From Kribbella sp. NBC_00382 (GTDB lineage Bacteria > Actinomycetota > Actinomycetes > Propionibacteriales > Kribbellaceae), in the NCBI RefSeq assembly GCF_036067295.1, contig NZ_CP107954.1, forward strand, positions 4,340,001 to 4,404,000: a stretch of 64,000 nucleotides of DNA, given 5' to 3'. A program made the translations under genes and the position numbers. Position 1 is the stretch's first letter, and the number at the start of each line of letters is the position of its first letter. The notes below the pieces were generated by a model. The model had not been told where the DNA came from, made no database searches, and saw only the letters and a list, made by a program, of their open reading frames with translations. Positions 15,767 to 24,047 of this stretch are shown piece after piece.

Positions 15767-17047
15767 TTAGTGCTCTCCTGCCAGGTACGGAATGGTTTGT
15801 GGCCCTTCCGGGAGGACGCAGATCGTCGCGCCCGGGCCGGCGGACGCGAGTGCGTCGGCGACGGTTGCCGAGATGTCGTGCGTCTGCTCGAGCTGGACAG
15901 CGGCGAGGTCCGCGTCGCTCAGGAACCCGGTGTGCATGACGACTCGGTTCGCCGACTGGATCTTGGCCTGGATCTGTACCTGCCATTGATCGGGAACGGT
16001 GACCGACCGGGAGGCGATCTCAGCCAGCAGCGCTTGCGGCGACTGAGCCGTCTCGAGCGTCTGGCGGTACAGACCATGGTCCGGGAAGCCGTCCCGGCAC
16101 TCGGCCGCACAGATGATCGTTCCACCCGGCCGGACGACTTGATAGGCGGCCGACATGCCCTTGACTGCCTGGTACAGGTTCTGGTCGAGCGGGAACCCGG
16201 AGTTCGTGGTCACGACGACGTCGAACCGTCTGTCGACCGGCCGCATCGCGATCTGGCGCGCGAAGGACGCCGCGGCCGCGTGCATCGGCAGCAGATCACC
16301 GCCGAACGCCGCGACGATGTCCTTGTCCCGATTCAGTACGACGTCCAGGGCGAACGTCACTCCGGTCGCCTCGGCGATGGCTCGGACGTCGTCGTGAACC
16401 GGGTTGCCCTTCGTGACACCCCAGGTCGCCCGCGAGTCACCGATCCTCGACGCGTCGTGCAGGACGAGGACCGTCTCCAGGCCGGCGAGGCCCGGCGCCA
16501 CCAACTTCGGCCCCCCGGAGAAACCCGCGAAGAAGTGCGGCTCGACGAAACCGGTGGTGATCCTGAGGTCCGCTTCGGTCCACTCCCGGTTCAGCCACAC
16601 CGGTACGCCGTTGCCGTGCATGCCGCGCCAGACCAACTGTGACGAATCCTGGCTGTCGTGGTTCACGATGCGCACCGAGTCCGCGATCTCATCACCGAAC
16701 ATGAGCCGGAGTTCAGCCTCGGTGTTTCCACGGTGGGTGCCGGTAGCAACCAGGACCACGATGTCAGCCGGGGCCACGATGCCATCCAGCTCCTCGATGA
16801 TGGCAGGGATCATCAACTGCCGCGGCTGTGGCCGCGTACCGTCACAGGCGGAGATGGCTACCGACTGCCCGGGGCGAACCCGCTCACGCAGCGGCAGGCC
16901 GGCCACCGGCTCCCGCAGCGCCGCGCGAAGAGCCTTCATCTGGTCGGCAGCCGCGGCTGTGTGCACGGGTTCGACAATCGTCGTCGCATCCGGGTCTACT
17001 GCCAGTCGCAACCCGCTGTCGCCGTACGCCAGTCGAACGTCGGTCAT
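15767..17047 (-). CDS. larA: LarA-family nickel-dependent racemase/epimerase
   Basis: A 426-residue protein of the lactate racemase family, whose members isomerise 2-hydroxy acids with the nickel-pincer cofactor. The residues known from L. plantarum LarA are all present with a constant shift of three: Asp69 and Arg72 (CDGTRP), His105 (GTHRG), His171 (EPHFF), Lys181 (GGPKLV) and His197 (LHDAS). GGGAG precedes ATG 17047; the longer upstream frame is rejected because it overlaps the GH127 gene. Start and stop overlap with that gene by one base. No larB, larC or larE cofactor genes are nearby. The substrate is unknown; family members act on lactate, malate, other 2-hydroxy acids and sugar acids. 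Confidence 0.88.
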   Translation of the reverse strand: MTDVRLAYGDSGLRLAVDPDATTIVEPVHTAAAADQMKALRAALREPVAGLPLRERVRPGQSVAISACDGTRPQPRQLMIPAIIEELDGIVAPADIVVLVATGTHRGNTEAELRLMFGDEIADSVRIVNHDSQDSSQLVWRGMHGNGVPVWLNREWTEADLRITTGFVEPHFFAGFSGGPKLVAPGLAGLETVLVLHDASRIGDSRATWGVTKGNPVHDDVRAIAEATGVTFALDVVLNRDKDIVAAFGGDLLPMHAAAASFARQIAMRPVDRRFDVVVTTNSGFPLDQNLYQAVKGMSAAYQVVRPGGTIICAAECRDGFPDHGLYRQTLETAQSPQALLAEIASRSVTVPDQWQVQIQAKIQSANRVVMHTGFLSDADLAAVQLEQTHDISATVADALASAGPGATICVLPEGPQTIPYLAGEH

Positions 17048-18972
17048 CAAGGCATCTCCCGATCGGTGGCTCTTTGGGGCTGCAGGGGGAAGTAGACGGT
17101 GTACGGCTCGTCGCGGATTTCGGCGAGGGGGACGAATCGGATGCCTGTGGGCTGACCGATGGTTCGGTAGGTCCCCGTCCGCCACCAACTGTGGTGTCGT
17201 TCCTGGTCGGGGGTGAGGAAACTCGCAGGCTCGTCCGGTACGCCGTACAGGATGGACTCTTGGCTCGTCAGACCGGCAAGGACCACTGGGCCGTCGAGCA
17301 CCGCGACCGTATCGGGTCGATCCGCCAGCGGCACGGTGCTCAGCCCTGACGGCACGGTCAGCCGAAGACGCTGGCTGCTCCAGACCTGTGAGGTGACGAT
17401 CCAGCCGTCGTCCACAGCTACCCGCACCGGCTTACCGTCGATCTCAAGCATCGGTGCCCCGAGTGCCCATGACGGAACCCGAAGCCTGAGCTCGAACCTC
17501 GACGGCCGATCGCAGTCGACGTCGACAACGTAGACGCGGTGGTTCGGCCGCCGCGGCGGTAGCGGCCGTGACAGCAGTTCCTGGATTCCAGCGGCACCGT
17601 GGAGGGTTTGTCGTTGCCCGAGGACGACACCTTCCTCGGGGTCGGCGGCGATGGTGAGTCGCACACTTCCGTCGAACAGATCCGGCCAGGTCGTGACCGA
17701 GTTCAGGTACTGGCTGATCGAGATCCCGGTGCCGTCGACGTACAGCGCGGCCTCGTCGATCGAGGCGTGTGCCTGGAGCAACGTTCCGTGGCAGCACCAG
17801 AAGTCCTCGGTCGGCCGGCCCCACTGCTTGCGGCTTCCGGCTGCCAAGGGCAGGAAGTACGCCGGCATGCCGGTATCGGGGTGCTGCTGCGCCCAGATGC
17901 CGTTGACCAGGTTGCGTTCCCAGTAGTCGGCGTAACGGTGGTCGCCGGTCCAGCGGAACATGACGGCGGCGAGCCGCATCAGGTTGTAGACAAGGCAATG
18001 CTCCTGCACCGCATGGAGACGCGCGGACTGTTCACCGGGCGGCTGCCAAACCTCGCCGCAGCTGCTGCCGCTCGTGCAGTAGGTTCCACGCGTCTCCACC
18101 GCGGCGTCCCAGAAGGCTTCGACGATGTCGCGCCAGCGTTGCACGCCGGTGACCTCCCACGCCCGCGCGGCGCCCAAGATCTCTGCGATCTGAGTGTTCG
18201 CGTGCTTGTTGGTCAGCACATCGACGCCGGCGAGCAGCGGCTCGAAGAACCGCGGACGGTCGTACCGGTCGACGAGATCGGCGGCGCGCTGGTCGCCGGT
18301 GAACGCGAGGAGGTCCGCCCAGACCTCGAGCATCCCACCCGTCTCCTGGTCGAGTACGTCGTCCAGCTGCTCTCGCGACAGCTTTCCACTCCAGTCGTGG
18401 AACCATCCGGCGAAGGCCGACACCACGCTGAGGGCCTCTTCGTTGCCGGCGATACGGTACTGATCGAGCAATCCCATCAGCGTTTTGTGGACGACGTACT
18501 GCGGTGCCCACACCGGCTTGCCCGCCATCAGCCGTTCGAAGTACGCCGGTGGGATGGACGCAGCCCATCGGCCGCCGTTGGCGCGCTGGCACGCAGCAAG
18601 CTCGGCGACGATCGTGGATGCTCGAGCGGCCACCTCAGGGTCCTGGTGGCCGATCCGAGCCGCCGCGGACAGCCAATGTCCGAGGATGTGGCCACGCAGC
18701 TCGCACGTGATCGACTCCCAGCCCCAATGCCAGTCCTCCGGCCCGGCGGTGGCTGCCGCGCCGATCGTCGTACCCCACGACCCGGAGTAGCTCCATAAGC
18801 CGGCCTCCGCACGGTACGGCCGCAGCAGGTTGTCGACGCTGAGACTCCGTAGGTAGCGCGTGTTCAGCAGCCATCGATCCTTGGCCGGTCCGTCCGTCAG
18901 CTCCGTCCGCCCGCCCGACCCAACAACCGTCCGCAGCAATCCCGGATCAGACATCTGCGGCATTCGAGTCAT
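17047..18972 (-). CDS. GH127 family beta-L-arabinofuranosidase
   Basis: A 641-residue cytoplasmic enzyme (no signal peptide) of the former DUF1680 family. WHWGWES and RGHILGHWLSA are family blocks. The zinc site of GH127 is present: Glu324 and Cys326 in QEHCLVYN, Cys393 and Cys394 in FWCCHGT, the first of these being the expected nucleophile; Glu307 in SCGEVW is in the place of the acid/base. GGGAG lies six bases before the ATG. It heads a two-gene operon with the LarA-type gene. It should release L-arabinose from beta-linked arabinofuranosides of plant glycoproteins after uptake. Confidence 0.88.
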   Translation of the reverse strand: MTRMPQMSDPGLLRTVVGSGGRTELTDGPAKDRWLLNTRYLRSLSVDNLLRPYRAEAGLWSYSGSWGTTIGAAATAGPEDWHWGWESITCELRGHILGHWLSAAARIGHQDPEVAARASTIVAELAACQRANGGRWAASIPPAYFERLMAGKPVWAPQYVVHKTLMGLLDQYRIAGNEEALSVVSAFAGWFHDWSGKLSREQLDDVLDQETGGMLEVWADLLAFTGDQRAADLVDRYDRPRFFEPLLAGVDVLTNKHANTQIAEILGAARAWEVTGVQRWRDIVEAFWDAAVETRGTYCTSGSSCGEVWQPPGEQSARLHAVQEHCLVYNLMRLAAVMFRWTGDHRYADYWERNLVNGIWAQQHPDTGMPAYFLPLAAGSRKQWGRPTEDFWCCHGTLLQAHASIDEAALYVDGTGISISQYLNSVTTWPDLFDGSVRLTIAADPEEGVVLGQRQTLHGAAGIQELLSRPLPPRRPNHRVYVVDVDCDRPSRFELRLRVPSWALGAPMLEIDGKPVRVAVDDGWIVTSQVWSSQRLRLTVPSGLSTVPLADRPDTVAVLDGPVVLAGLTSQESILYGVPDEPASFLTPDQERHHSWWRTGTYRTIGQPTGIRFVPLAEIRDEPYTVYFPLQPQRATDREMP

Positions 18973-19081
18973 GGCGGACTCCCTCGGAGCTGACGATAGA
19001 TGGGATCTTTCTTCAGTCTATCGGTCCGATCAGTAGGAACGCCTCCCGCGATGAGCGCTGCGATCCCGGACAATCATGGGA

Positions 19082-20062
19082 TCAATTGACGGTTGATTTG
19101 ACCTCGTCGGCGTGCAGGTTGAGCCAGGTTTCGAAGGACTGGAGGTCGGGGTTGAGTTCGCGGACGAGGTTGAGGTCGCGGGTGCCGGTGAAGCGGGCGG
19201 AGTCTTCGGCGTAGTACTGGAACATGTTGGCGAACTCGACGGCCATCGGGAAGGCGAAGGTGCGGAAGTCGTCCCAGGTGTGGGGCTGGTAGGTGACTTC
19301 TTCGCCGAGGGTCTTGCTGAGGGCGGCGGCGTACTCGGTGCCGGTGAGGTGGTCGCCGGCGATGCTGACGGTTCGGCCGATGAATTCGGTGCCGCGCTTG
19401 AAGATGCCCAGGGCGGTTTTGCCGATGTCTTCTGCGGCGATGCCGGACAGGGGCTGGTCGGCCATCGGGAGGGTGAGGACGAGTTTGCCGTCCTCGCCGC
19501 GGACCGGGCCCATGCCTTGTTTGATCGCCTCGAAGTAGAAGGTGGTCTGCAGGAACGTGGTCGGTACGCCGTACTTGGTGAACAGCTCGTTGGCCTCGCC
19601 CTTGGCGTCGAAGTGCGGCACCTTGTACTTGCCGTCGTCGAGGCTCGGCACCCGGTCGGTCTCGCCGAAGTGGTCGCGGGTGTCCTCCAGCGTCGACCAG
19701 ATCACGTGCTCGACGCCCGCGTCCTTGGCGGCGCGGGCAGCCTTGTCGGCCTGCTCGAGCTCCATCTCGGCACGCGTCCGGGCGGCCTCTTCGGCCGGCG
19801 TCCGCTCGACCCAGTAGTTCGTCACGACGAAGGCGCCGTGCGCGCCGTCGAACGCCTTCCGCAGGCTGGCCTCGTCGTCGAGGTCGGCCTCGACCACCTC
19901 GGCGCCGGCGGCCACCAGGGCCTTCGACTTCTCCGACTGCGCGTTCCGGGTCAAGGCCCGTACTGCGAACCGCTGCTCGGGGTCGGCCAGGATCGCCTGG
20001 ACCAGCCCGCCGCCCTGCGAACCGGTAGCTCCGACCACGGCGATGAGCTTCTTGTCTGTCAT
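19082..20062 (-). CDS. NmrA-family NAD(P)-binding protein
   Basis: A 326-residue atypical short-chain dehydrogenase of the NmrA/HSCARG type. The Rossmann motif GATGSQGGG is at residues 11-19, with ADLDDEASL after it; no Tyr-x-x-x-Lys catalytic pair is evident, as in redox-sensor members. GGGAG lies seven bases before the ATG. It is divergent from a MarR regulator, and both promoters share a pair of GGTTGATGyGTCAACC operators. A role in sensing or detoxifying electrophiles or quinones is possible but is not shown by the sequence. Confidence 0.82.
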   Translation of the reverse strand: MTDKKLIAVVGATGSQGGGLVQAILADPEQRFAVRALTRNAQSEKSKALVAAGAEVVEADLDDEASLRKAFDGAHGAFVVTNYWVERTPAEEAARTRAEMELEQADKAARAAKDAGVEHVIWSTLEDTRDHFGETDRVPSLDDGKYKVPHFDAKGEANELFTKYGVPTTFLQTTFYFEAIKQGMGPVRGEDGKLVLTLPMADQPLSGIAAEDIGKTALGIFKRGTEFIGRTVSIAGDHLTGTEYAAALSKTLGEEVTYQPHTWDDFRTFAFPMAVEFANMFQYYAEDSARFTGTRDLNLVRELNPDLQSFETWLNLHADEVKSTVN

Positions 20063-20085
20063 CGAAAATCTCCCTCGAAGATGTG

Positions 20086-20101
20086 GGTTGATGCGTCAAC
20101 C
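20086..20101. promoter_or_regulatory. MarR operator O1 (GGTTGATGCGTCAACC)
   Basis: A 16-base inverted repeat with one central change. It covers the transcript start region of the NmrA gene, downstream of its -10 box. The centre is 37 bases from that of O2. Confidence 0.65.
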
Positions 20102-20108
20102 TGAACCG

Positions 20109-20138
20109 AGCATAGCGCGCTTGGTTGATGTGTCAACC
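20109..20138. promoter_or_regulatory. MarR operator O2 with divergent -35/-10 boxes
   Basis: GGTTGATGTGTCAACC (20123-20138) contains on the minus strand a perfect -35 (TTGACA, 20136-20131) followed after 16 bases by TATGCT (20114-20109) for the NmrA gene. On the plus strand it contains TTGATG (20125-20130), 16 bases before TACGAT, for marR. One bound dimer would block both polymerases. Confidence 0.65.
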
Positions 20139-20146
20139 CCATCGGG

Positions 20147-20162
20147 TACGATGGTCGATGTG
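20147..20162 (+). promoter_or_regulatory. Leaderless -10 box of marR
   Basis: TACGAT (20147-20152) followed by seven bases and GTG 20160; -35 TTGATG lies in operator O2. Decides the start codon of marR. Confidence 0.5.
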
Positions 20163-20651
20163 GCGAACGAACCGTGGCTCGACGACGACGAGCAGAAGGC
20201 CTGGCGCAGCTATCTGCTGATGCGCAAGACGCTGGAGACGCACCTGGCCCGGCACCTGCAGCGGGAGTTCGGCCTGTCCGAGTCCGACTTCGAGATCCTG
20301 GTCAACCTGTCCGAGTCCGAGACCGGCCGGATGCGGGCGTACGAGCTGGGTGAGGCGACCCAGTGGGAGAAGAGCCGGATGTCGCATCACCTGACCCGGA
20401 TGGAGAAGCGCGGGCTGATCCGCAAGGAGGCCTGTGAGGCCAGGTACCCGGAGATCGTGCTGACCGACGAGGGGATGGCCGCGATCAAGGCCTGCGCGCC
20501 GGTGCATGCCGGCCGGGTCCGCGAGTTCTTCATCGACGTGCTCGGCAAGGAGCGGGTGGTCGCGATGGGCGCGGCCGCGGAAGACGTGATCGACGCGGTG
20601 GAGAAGCACCAGCACACGGACTGCCCGCCGGAGGTGCGGGGCTTCTGCTGA
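20160..20651 (+). CDS. MarR family transcriptional regulator
   Basis: A 163-residue winged-helix regulator. The recognition region reads TQWEKSRMSHHLTRMEKRGL followed by the wing (KEACEARYPEI). GTG 20160 is preferred over ATG 20151 because TACGAT ends exactly seven bases before it, the layout of a leaderless transcript, and no ribosome site exists for either. It is divergent from the NmrA-family gene and probably represses it and itself through O1 and O2. Two cysteines lie in the last ten residues (DCPPEVRGFC) and one in the wing, so redox sensing is possible. Confidence 0.88.
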   Translation: MANEPWLDDDEQKAWRSYLLMRKTLETHLARHLQREFGLSESDFEILVNLSESETGRMRAYELGEATQWEKSRMSHHLTRMEKRGLIRKEACEARYPEIVLTDEGMAAIKACAPVHAGRVREFFIDVLGKERVVAMGAAAEDVIDAVEKHQHTDCPPEVRGFC

Positions 20652-20659
20652 GAGGTGCT

Positions 20660-20687
20660 CTCAGGTGAGTCTCAGGAGAACTTGACT
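20660..20687 (+). promoter_or_regulatory. Direct CTCAGG repeats before the redox operon
   Basis: CTCAGG occurs at 20660 and 20671, one helical turn apart, just before a -35-like TTGACT (20682-20687). Related CTGAGG/TTGAGG hexamers follow. Direct repeats with an 11-base period are typical of OmpR-type response regulator sites. No clear -10 is seen, so this is a suggestion only. Confidence 0.3.
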
Positions 20688-20742
20688 CCGGCTTGAGGTT
20701 CCCTTGGCGTGCGCCTGAGGCCCCCGCCGGGAGGCTGAGGGC

Positions 20743-21051
20743 ATGGTCACCACACCGATCGACCCCCACTCAGCCCGCACCCGTTGGCTGCGCCGCTCCG
20801 CAGCGGCCGCCATCGCCACCGTCGTCCTCGGAGTCACCGGGACGGGGCTGGCGGTCGGCATCGTCAGCGCCCGCCAGTCCGACAACCCGAGCGGCACCCA
20901 GGCCTCCAGCTCCGACGACTCGAACAGCTCCGACAGCGGCAGCAGCTCGGGCAGCAGCTCCGACGATGGCTCTGGCGGCAGTTCCGGCAGCAGCGGCCTC
21001 GGGTCGGCTCAGCAGAACGCTCCCACCCAAGGCGGGAGCAACGGCTCGTGA
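20743..21051 (+). CDS. Small membrane protein with Ser/Asp/Gly-rich outer tail
   Basis: A 102-residue protein: short cytoplasmic start, one membrane helix (about 20-42) and a tail of Ser, Asp and Gly with no fold (SSDDSNSSDSGSSSG). GGGAGG precedes the ATG. It heads the redox operon and overlaps the ApbE gene by four bases. It occupies the place where an FMN-binding substrate of ApbE would be expected, but no flavinylation motif of the S/T-GAT type is present. Function unknown; a membrane tether or assembly factor is possible. Confidence 0.7.
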   Translation: MVTTPIDPHSARTRWLRRSAAAAIATVVLGVTGTGLAVGIVSARQSDNPSGTQASSSDDSNSSDSGSSSGSSSDDGSGGSSGSSGLGSAQQNAPTQGGSNGS

Positions 21052-21956
21052 CCGCCTCCCGTACCTGGCAGGCGTGGAGCTGCACCGTCCGCCTGACCGT
21101 CGACGATCCCGTAGTACTCGGTGCGGCCACGGGTGCTCTCAAGGCGCTGATGGATCGGGTGGACAAAGCCGCCAGCCGCTTCAGACCCGACTCCGAGCTG
21201 TCCGCGGTCAACACCCGCGCCGGCTCCATGGTCCCCGTCTCTCGCCTACTGGTTGACCTGGTCGACGTAAGCCTCGTCGCAGCCTCCAACAGCGGCGGTG
21301 CTGTCGATCCGACCGTTGGAGCCGCAGTGGTGGCCGCGGGCTACGACAGCGACATCGAGGTCGTCCGCACTCGCCTTCCCAAGGCCACCGGCCTCGCCGC
21401 CCCCGCACCCGGCTGGAAGCAGGTCACGCTGAACCGCAAGGTCGCCATGGTCGGCATCCCCGAGGGCACCTCTCTGGACCTGGGGGCCACAGCGAAGGCC
21501 TGGACCGCGGACCGGGCAGCCCTGGTCCTCAGCAAGCGCCACGGATGCGCAGTACTGGTCGAGATCGGCGGAGACCTCCGTGCAGCCGGTACGCCGGCCG
21601 AGCCCTGGGTCATCCGAGTAGCAGAACGCGAAGGCGAAGAAGGCGTCGCGGTAACCCTCGCCCACGGCGGCCTGACCACCTCCACCCGTACTGCGAGGAG
21701 CTGGCTGACCCCCACTGGCCATGCTCACCACGTCATCGACCCGCGGACCGGCCGGCCCGCCGACGGCCGCTGGCGTACAGCATCCGTCTGGGCGCCAACC
21801 GCAGTACGGGCCAACACCTTCAGCACTGCCCTGGTAGCCACCGGCGAAGCAGCACTGGGGCGCCTGACCCTGGCCGGACACCCGGCACGACTCATAGCCG
21901 GTGATGGTGAGGTCACCGAGCTCTCGGGCTGGCCCTCCGCTAGCAGGGCCGCCTGA
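21048..21956 (+). CDS. apbE: ApbE family FAD:protein FMN transferase
   Basis: A 302-residue enzyme that attaches FMN through a phosphoester bond to Ser/Thr of target proteins. Family motifs are visible: DLGATAKAWTADRA (usually G-x-x-KG-x-x-D), EIGGDLRAAG and HHVIDPRTGRP. A typical ApbE lipoprotein signal is missing, so it would act in the cytoplasm unless exported otherwise. GTG 21048 overlaps the previous stop; the stop overlaps the next start as TGATG. In this operon it should flavinylate an electron-transfer partner, but no FMN_bind protein is present in the window. Confidence 0.85.
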   Translation: MTASRTWQAWSCTVRLTVDDPVVLGAATGALKALMDRVDKAASRFRPDSELSAVNTRAGSMVPVSRLLVDLVDVSLVAASNSGGAVDPTVGAAVVAAGYDSDIEVVRTRLPKATGLAAPAPGWKQVTLNRKVAMVGIPEGTSLDLGATAKAWTADRAALVLSKRHGCAVLVEIGGDLRAAGTPAEPWVIRVAEREGEEGVAVTLAHGGLTTSTRTARSWLTPTGHAHHVIDPRTGRPADGRWRTASVWAPTAVRANTFSTALVATGEAALGRLTLAGHPARLIAGDGEVTELSGWPSASRAA

Positions 21957-22504
21957 TGACGCTGTGGTACCTGGCCCGCGCCGCTGGCGTGATGGCCCTC
22001 ATCTTCTTCACCCTGGCCGCCTCCCTCGGCGCATTGGGCTCAGGGACTAAAAGGCCGGAGCAACGGTTCTGGCTGCAGTACGTCCATCGCTCGGCCGCTG
22101 TGACCGGCCTGCTGCTCCTGCTCGCGCATGTGGTCGCAGTGATCGCCGACGCCTTCGTGGACATCAGTGTGTCCGTTCTCGTCTGGCCGTTCGGCTCTGG
22201 CTATCGGCCGTTCGCCATGGTGGTCGGAGTGCTCGCCTTCTACAGCCTGGTGCTCGCCGCACTCGTCGGGGCAGCCAGGGGACGGCTTGCCCGATCCGAA
22301 GCCTTCACCAAGCGCTGGCGCTCGATCCACGTCGCAGCGTCGATCGGATGGCTCCTGGCTGTCGGCCACAGCCTCCTGGCCGGCACGGACCGCAGTACGC
22401 CGTGGATGCTCGCAATCACTCTCACCTGCTTGGCGGCCGTCGGTGCATCCGTCGCCGTACGCCTCCGGAGCAGGACGACCGTTCGGCTGGTGAGGACCTC
22501 ATGA
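21956..22504 (+). CDS. Ferric-reductase-like haem membrane protein
   Basis: A 182-residue membrane protein with five or six helices. Histidines suited to haem b are found in YVHRSAAV, LLAHVVAV, RSIHVAAS and AVGHSLLAG, spaced as in ferric reductase-like/cytochrome b561-type domains. It lies between ApbE and a NuoF-like gene, each with one- or four-base overlaps, and probably carries electrons across the membrane between cytoplasmic NuoF-like/ferredoxin components and an outside flavin or metal. Confidence 0.75.
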   Translation: MTLWYLARAAGVMALIFFTLAASLGALGSGTKRPEQRFWLQYVHRSAAVTGLLLLLAHVVAVIADAFVDISVSVLVWPFGSGYRPFAMVVGVLAFYSLVLAALVGAARGRLARSEAFTKRWRSIHVAASIGWLLAVGHSLLAGTDRSTPWMLAITLTCLAAVGASVAVRLRSRTTVRLVRTS

Positions 22505-23712
22505 CGATCCTGCAAGAGACCCCTACGCCCCTGCGCTCCATCGGACAGCCCAGGCTGCTCGCCGGCCTGGCCGGCGGTCGCATCGGCCTTCAACAGCACC
22601 TCCAGGTGCACGGTCCACTCCCGGAACTCAGCAGGGAGGCCTACGCCGACCTGGCGACCGCTGTAGGTCTAAGAGGCCGAGGGGGAGCCGCCTTCCCAGT
22701 CGCATTGAAGCTGGCCGATCTCCCAGCGAGAGGTATCGAGGCAGTAGTCGTCAACGGCTCCGAGAGCGAGCCAGTGAGCCGCAAGGACCGCCTGCTTCTC
22801 AGCATGGCGCCCCACCTCGTACTGGATGGCGCCACCGGTCTGGCACGCGCACTGAAGGCGCCACTGGTTCTAGTAGCCGTGCACGATGCGGCAGCGGCCG
22901 CATCGGTGAGGGCTGCGCTACTAGAGCGGCAGGACGGCGTAGAGGTGCAGGTGGCCGATACGCCCGGCCGTTTCGTCGCTGGTGAGGCCCGGGCTGTGTT
23001 GAGTGTCCTGCAGGGAGGCCAACCGGTCCCGCCTGGACGGAAGGTGCTGCCGACGAGGAAGGGCTACAACCGTCGCCCGACCTTCCTCTCCAACGTCGAG
23101 ACCTTCGCCCAGCTCGCAGTACTCGCCCGGCTCGGTGCCCATGAGTTCAGCAGCACTGGGCTGATCAGTGAGCCCGGCACCCAGCTCCTGACGATCGACG
23201 GCGCGGTAGAGCGACCAGGCGTCGTCGAGACTCCGACCGGGACCCCGCTAGAGGCCGTACTACGTTTCGCCGGCGCCTCCCCAGGTCCAGTACTGGTCGG
23301 CGGGTACCACGGCAAGTGGCTACCAACCGACCTGAGCCGCCCCGAGACGACGGGCGGCGCAGGCATCGTCCTGGCGCTCGGCACCGACACCTGCCCGATT
23401 GGCGAGGTCTACCGAGTCGCCCAGTGGCTGGCGAGCCAGTCCGCAGGCCAATGCGGCCCCTGCGTCTTCGGGCTGGCCGCCCTGGTCGACGATTTCGGCA
23501 GGCTGGTCGCCGGAGACCCGGCCGGCTGGCACGACGCCCAACGGCACCTGGGGCTGGTACCGGGTCGTGGTGCCTGTGCTCACCCGGACGGGTCGGCCCG
23601 GTTCCTGGCCTCGGCACTCGAGGCCTTCGACGACGACATCCGTCAGCACCTCGCCGGCGGCTGCGGCCGCGCAGTACTGGGTGTGCTGCCAGTACCCGGA
23701 GGTACCTGGTGA
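22501..23712 (+). CDS. NuoF-like NADH dehydrogenase subunit
   Basis: A 403-residue homologue of the 51-kDa subunit of complex I outside a nuo operon. The FMN/NADH loop GLRGRGGAAFP (about 57-67) and VNGSESEP are clear, and an SLBB-like segment follows. The iron-sulfur site reads SAGQCGPCVFG plus GACAHPDG: three of the four usual cysteines remain, the first being Ala. ATG overlaps the previous stop and the stop overlaps the ferredoxin GTG. Probable role: taking electrons from NAD(P)H, or giving them to it, together with the ferredoxin and haem protein. Confidence 0.85.
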   Translation: MTILQETPTPLRSIGQPRLLAGLAGGRIGLQQHLQVHGPLPELSREAYADLATAVGLRGRGGAAFPVALKLADLPARGIEAVVVNGSESEPVSRKDRLLLSMAPHLVLDGATGLARALKAPLVLVAVHDAAAAASVRAALLERQDGVEVQVADTPGRFVAGEARAVLSVLQGGQPVPPGRKVLPTRKGYNRRPTFLSNVETFAQLAVLARLGAHEFSSTGLISEPGTQLLTIDGAVERPGVVETPTGTPLEAVLRFAGASPGPVLVGGYHGKWLPTDLSRPETTGGAGIVLALGTDTCPIGEVYRVAQWLASQSAGQCGPCVFGLAALVDDFGRLVAGDPAGWHDAQRHLGLVPGRGACAHPDGSARFLASALEAFDDDIRQHLAGGCGRAVLGVLPVPGGTW

Positions 23713-23921
23713 AGAAGCTCGAGATCGACTGGACCCGCTGCGACGGCCATGGCCTCTGCGGGACCCTCCTGCCCGACGACGTCTGGCTCGACGAATGGGG
23801 TTTCCCGGTACTCCGGGACCGCGAGATCACCCGTGGTGAGCAGGCGAACGCGCGCCGCGCAGTACTGGCCTGCCCGGCGCTCGCGCTGCGGCTGACGGGG
23901 ACTGTTGAACGTGATTCGTAA
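23709..23921 (+). CDS. Small ferredoxin, [3Fe-4S] type
   Basis: A 70-residue ferredoxin. Cysteines lie at 11, 17 and 56 (CDGHGLC and ACPALAL), the C-x5-C...CP pattern of actinobacterial single-cluster 3Fe-4S ferredoxins. GTG 23709 overlaps the NuoF-like stop. Last gene of the redox operon; shuttles single electrons between the NuoF-like protein and a partner. Confidence 0.85.
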   Translation: MKKLEIDWTRCDGHGLCGTLLPDDVWLDEWGFPVLRDREITRGEQANARRAVLACPALALRLTGTVERDS

Positions 23922-24047
23922 GGCATCGGAAAGGACCGTCCCGACACCACACCAGTGACAGAAGTGGACTAATCTCTGAGGGAGGGACACAGAGTCGTGT
24001 CGCTCGGCGCAGAGCGCCGCTTTTGTCACGCGTGGAGACGGTGGGGA

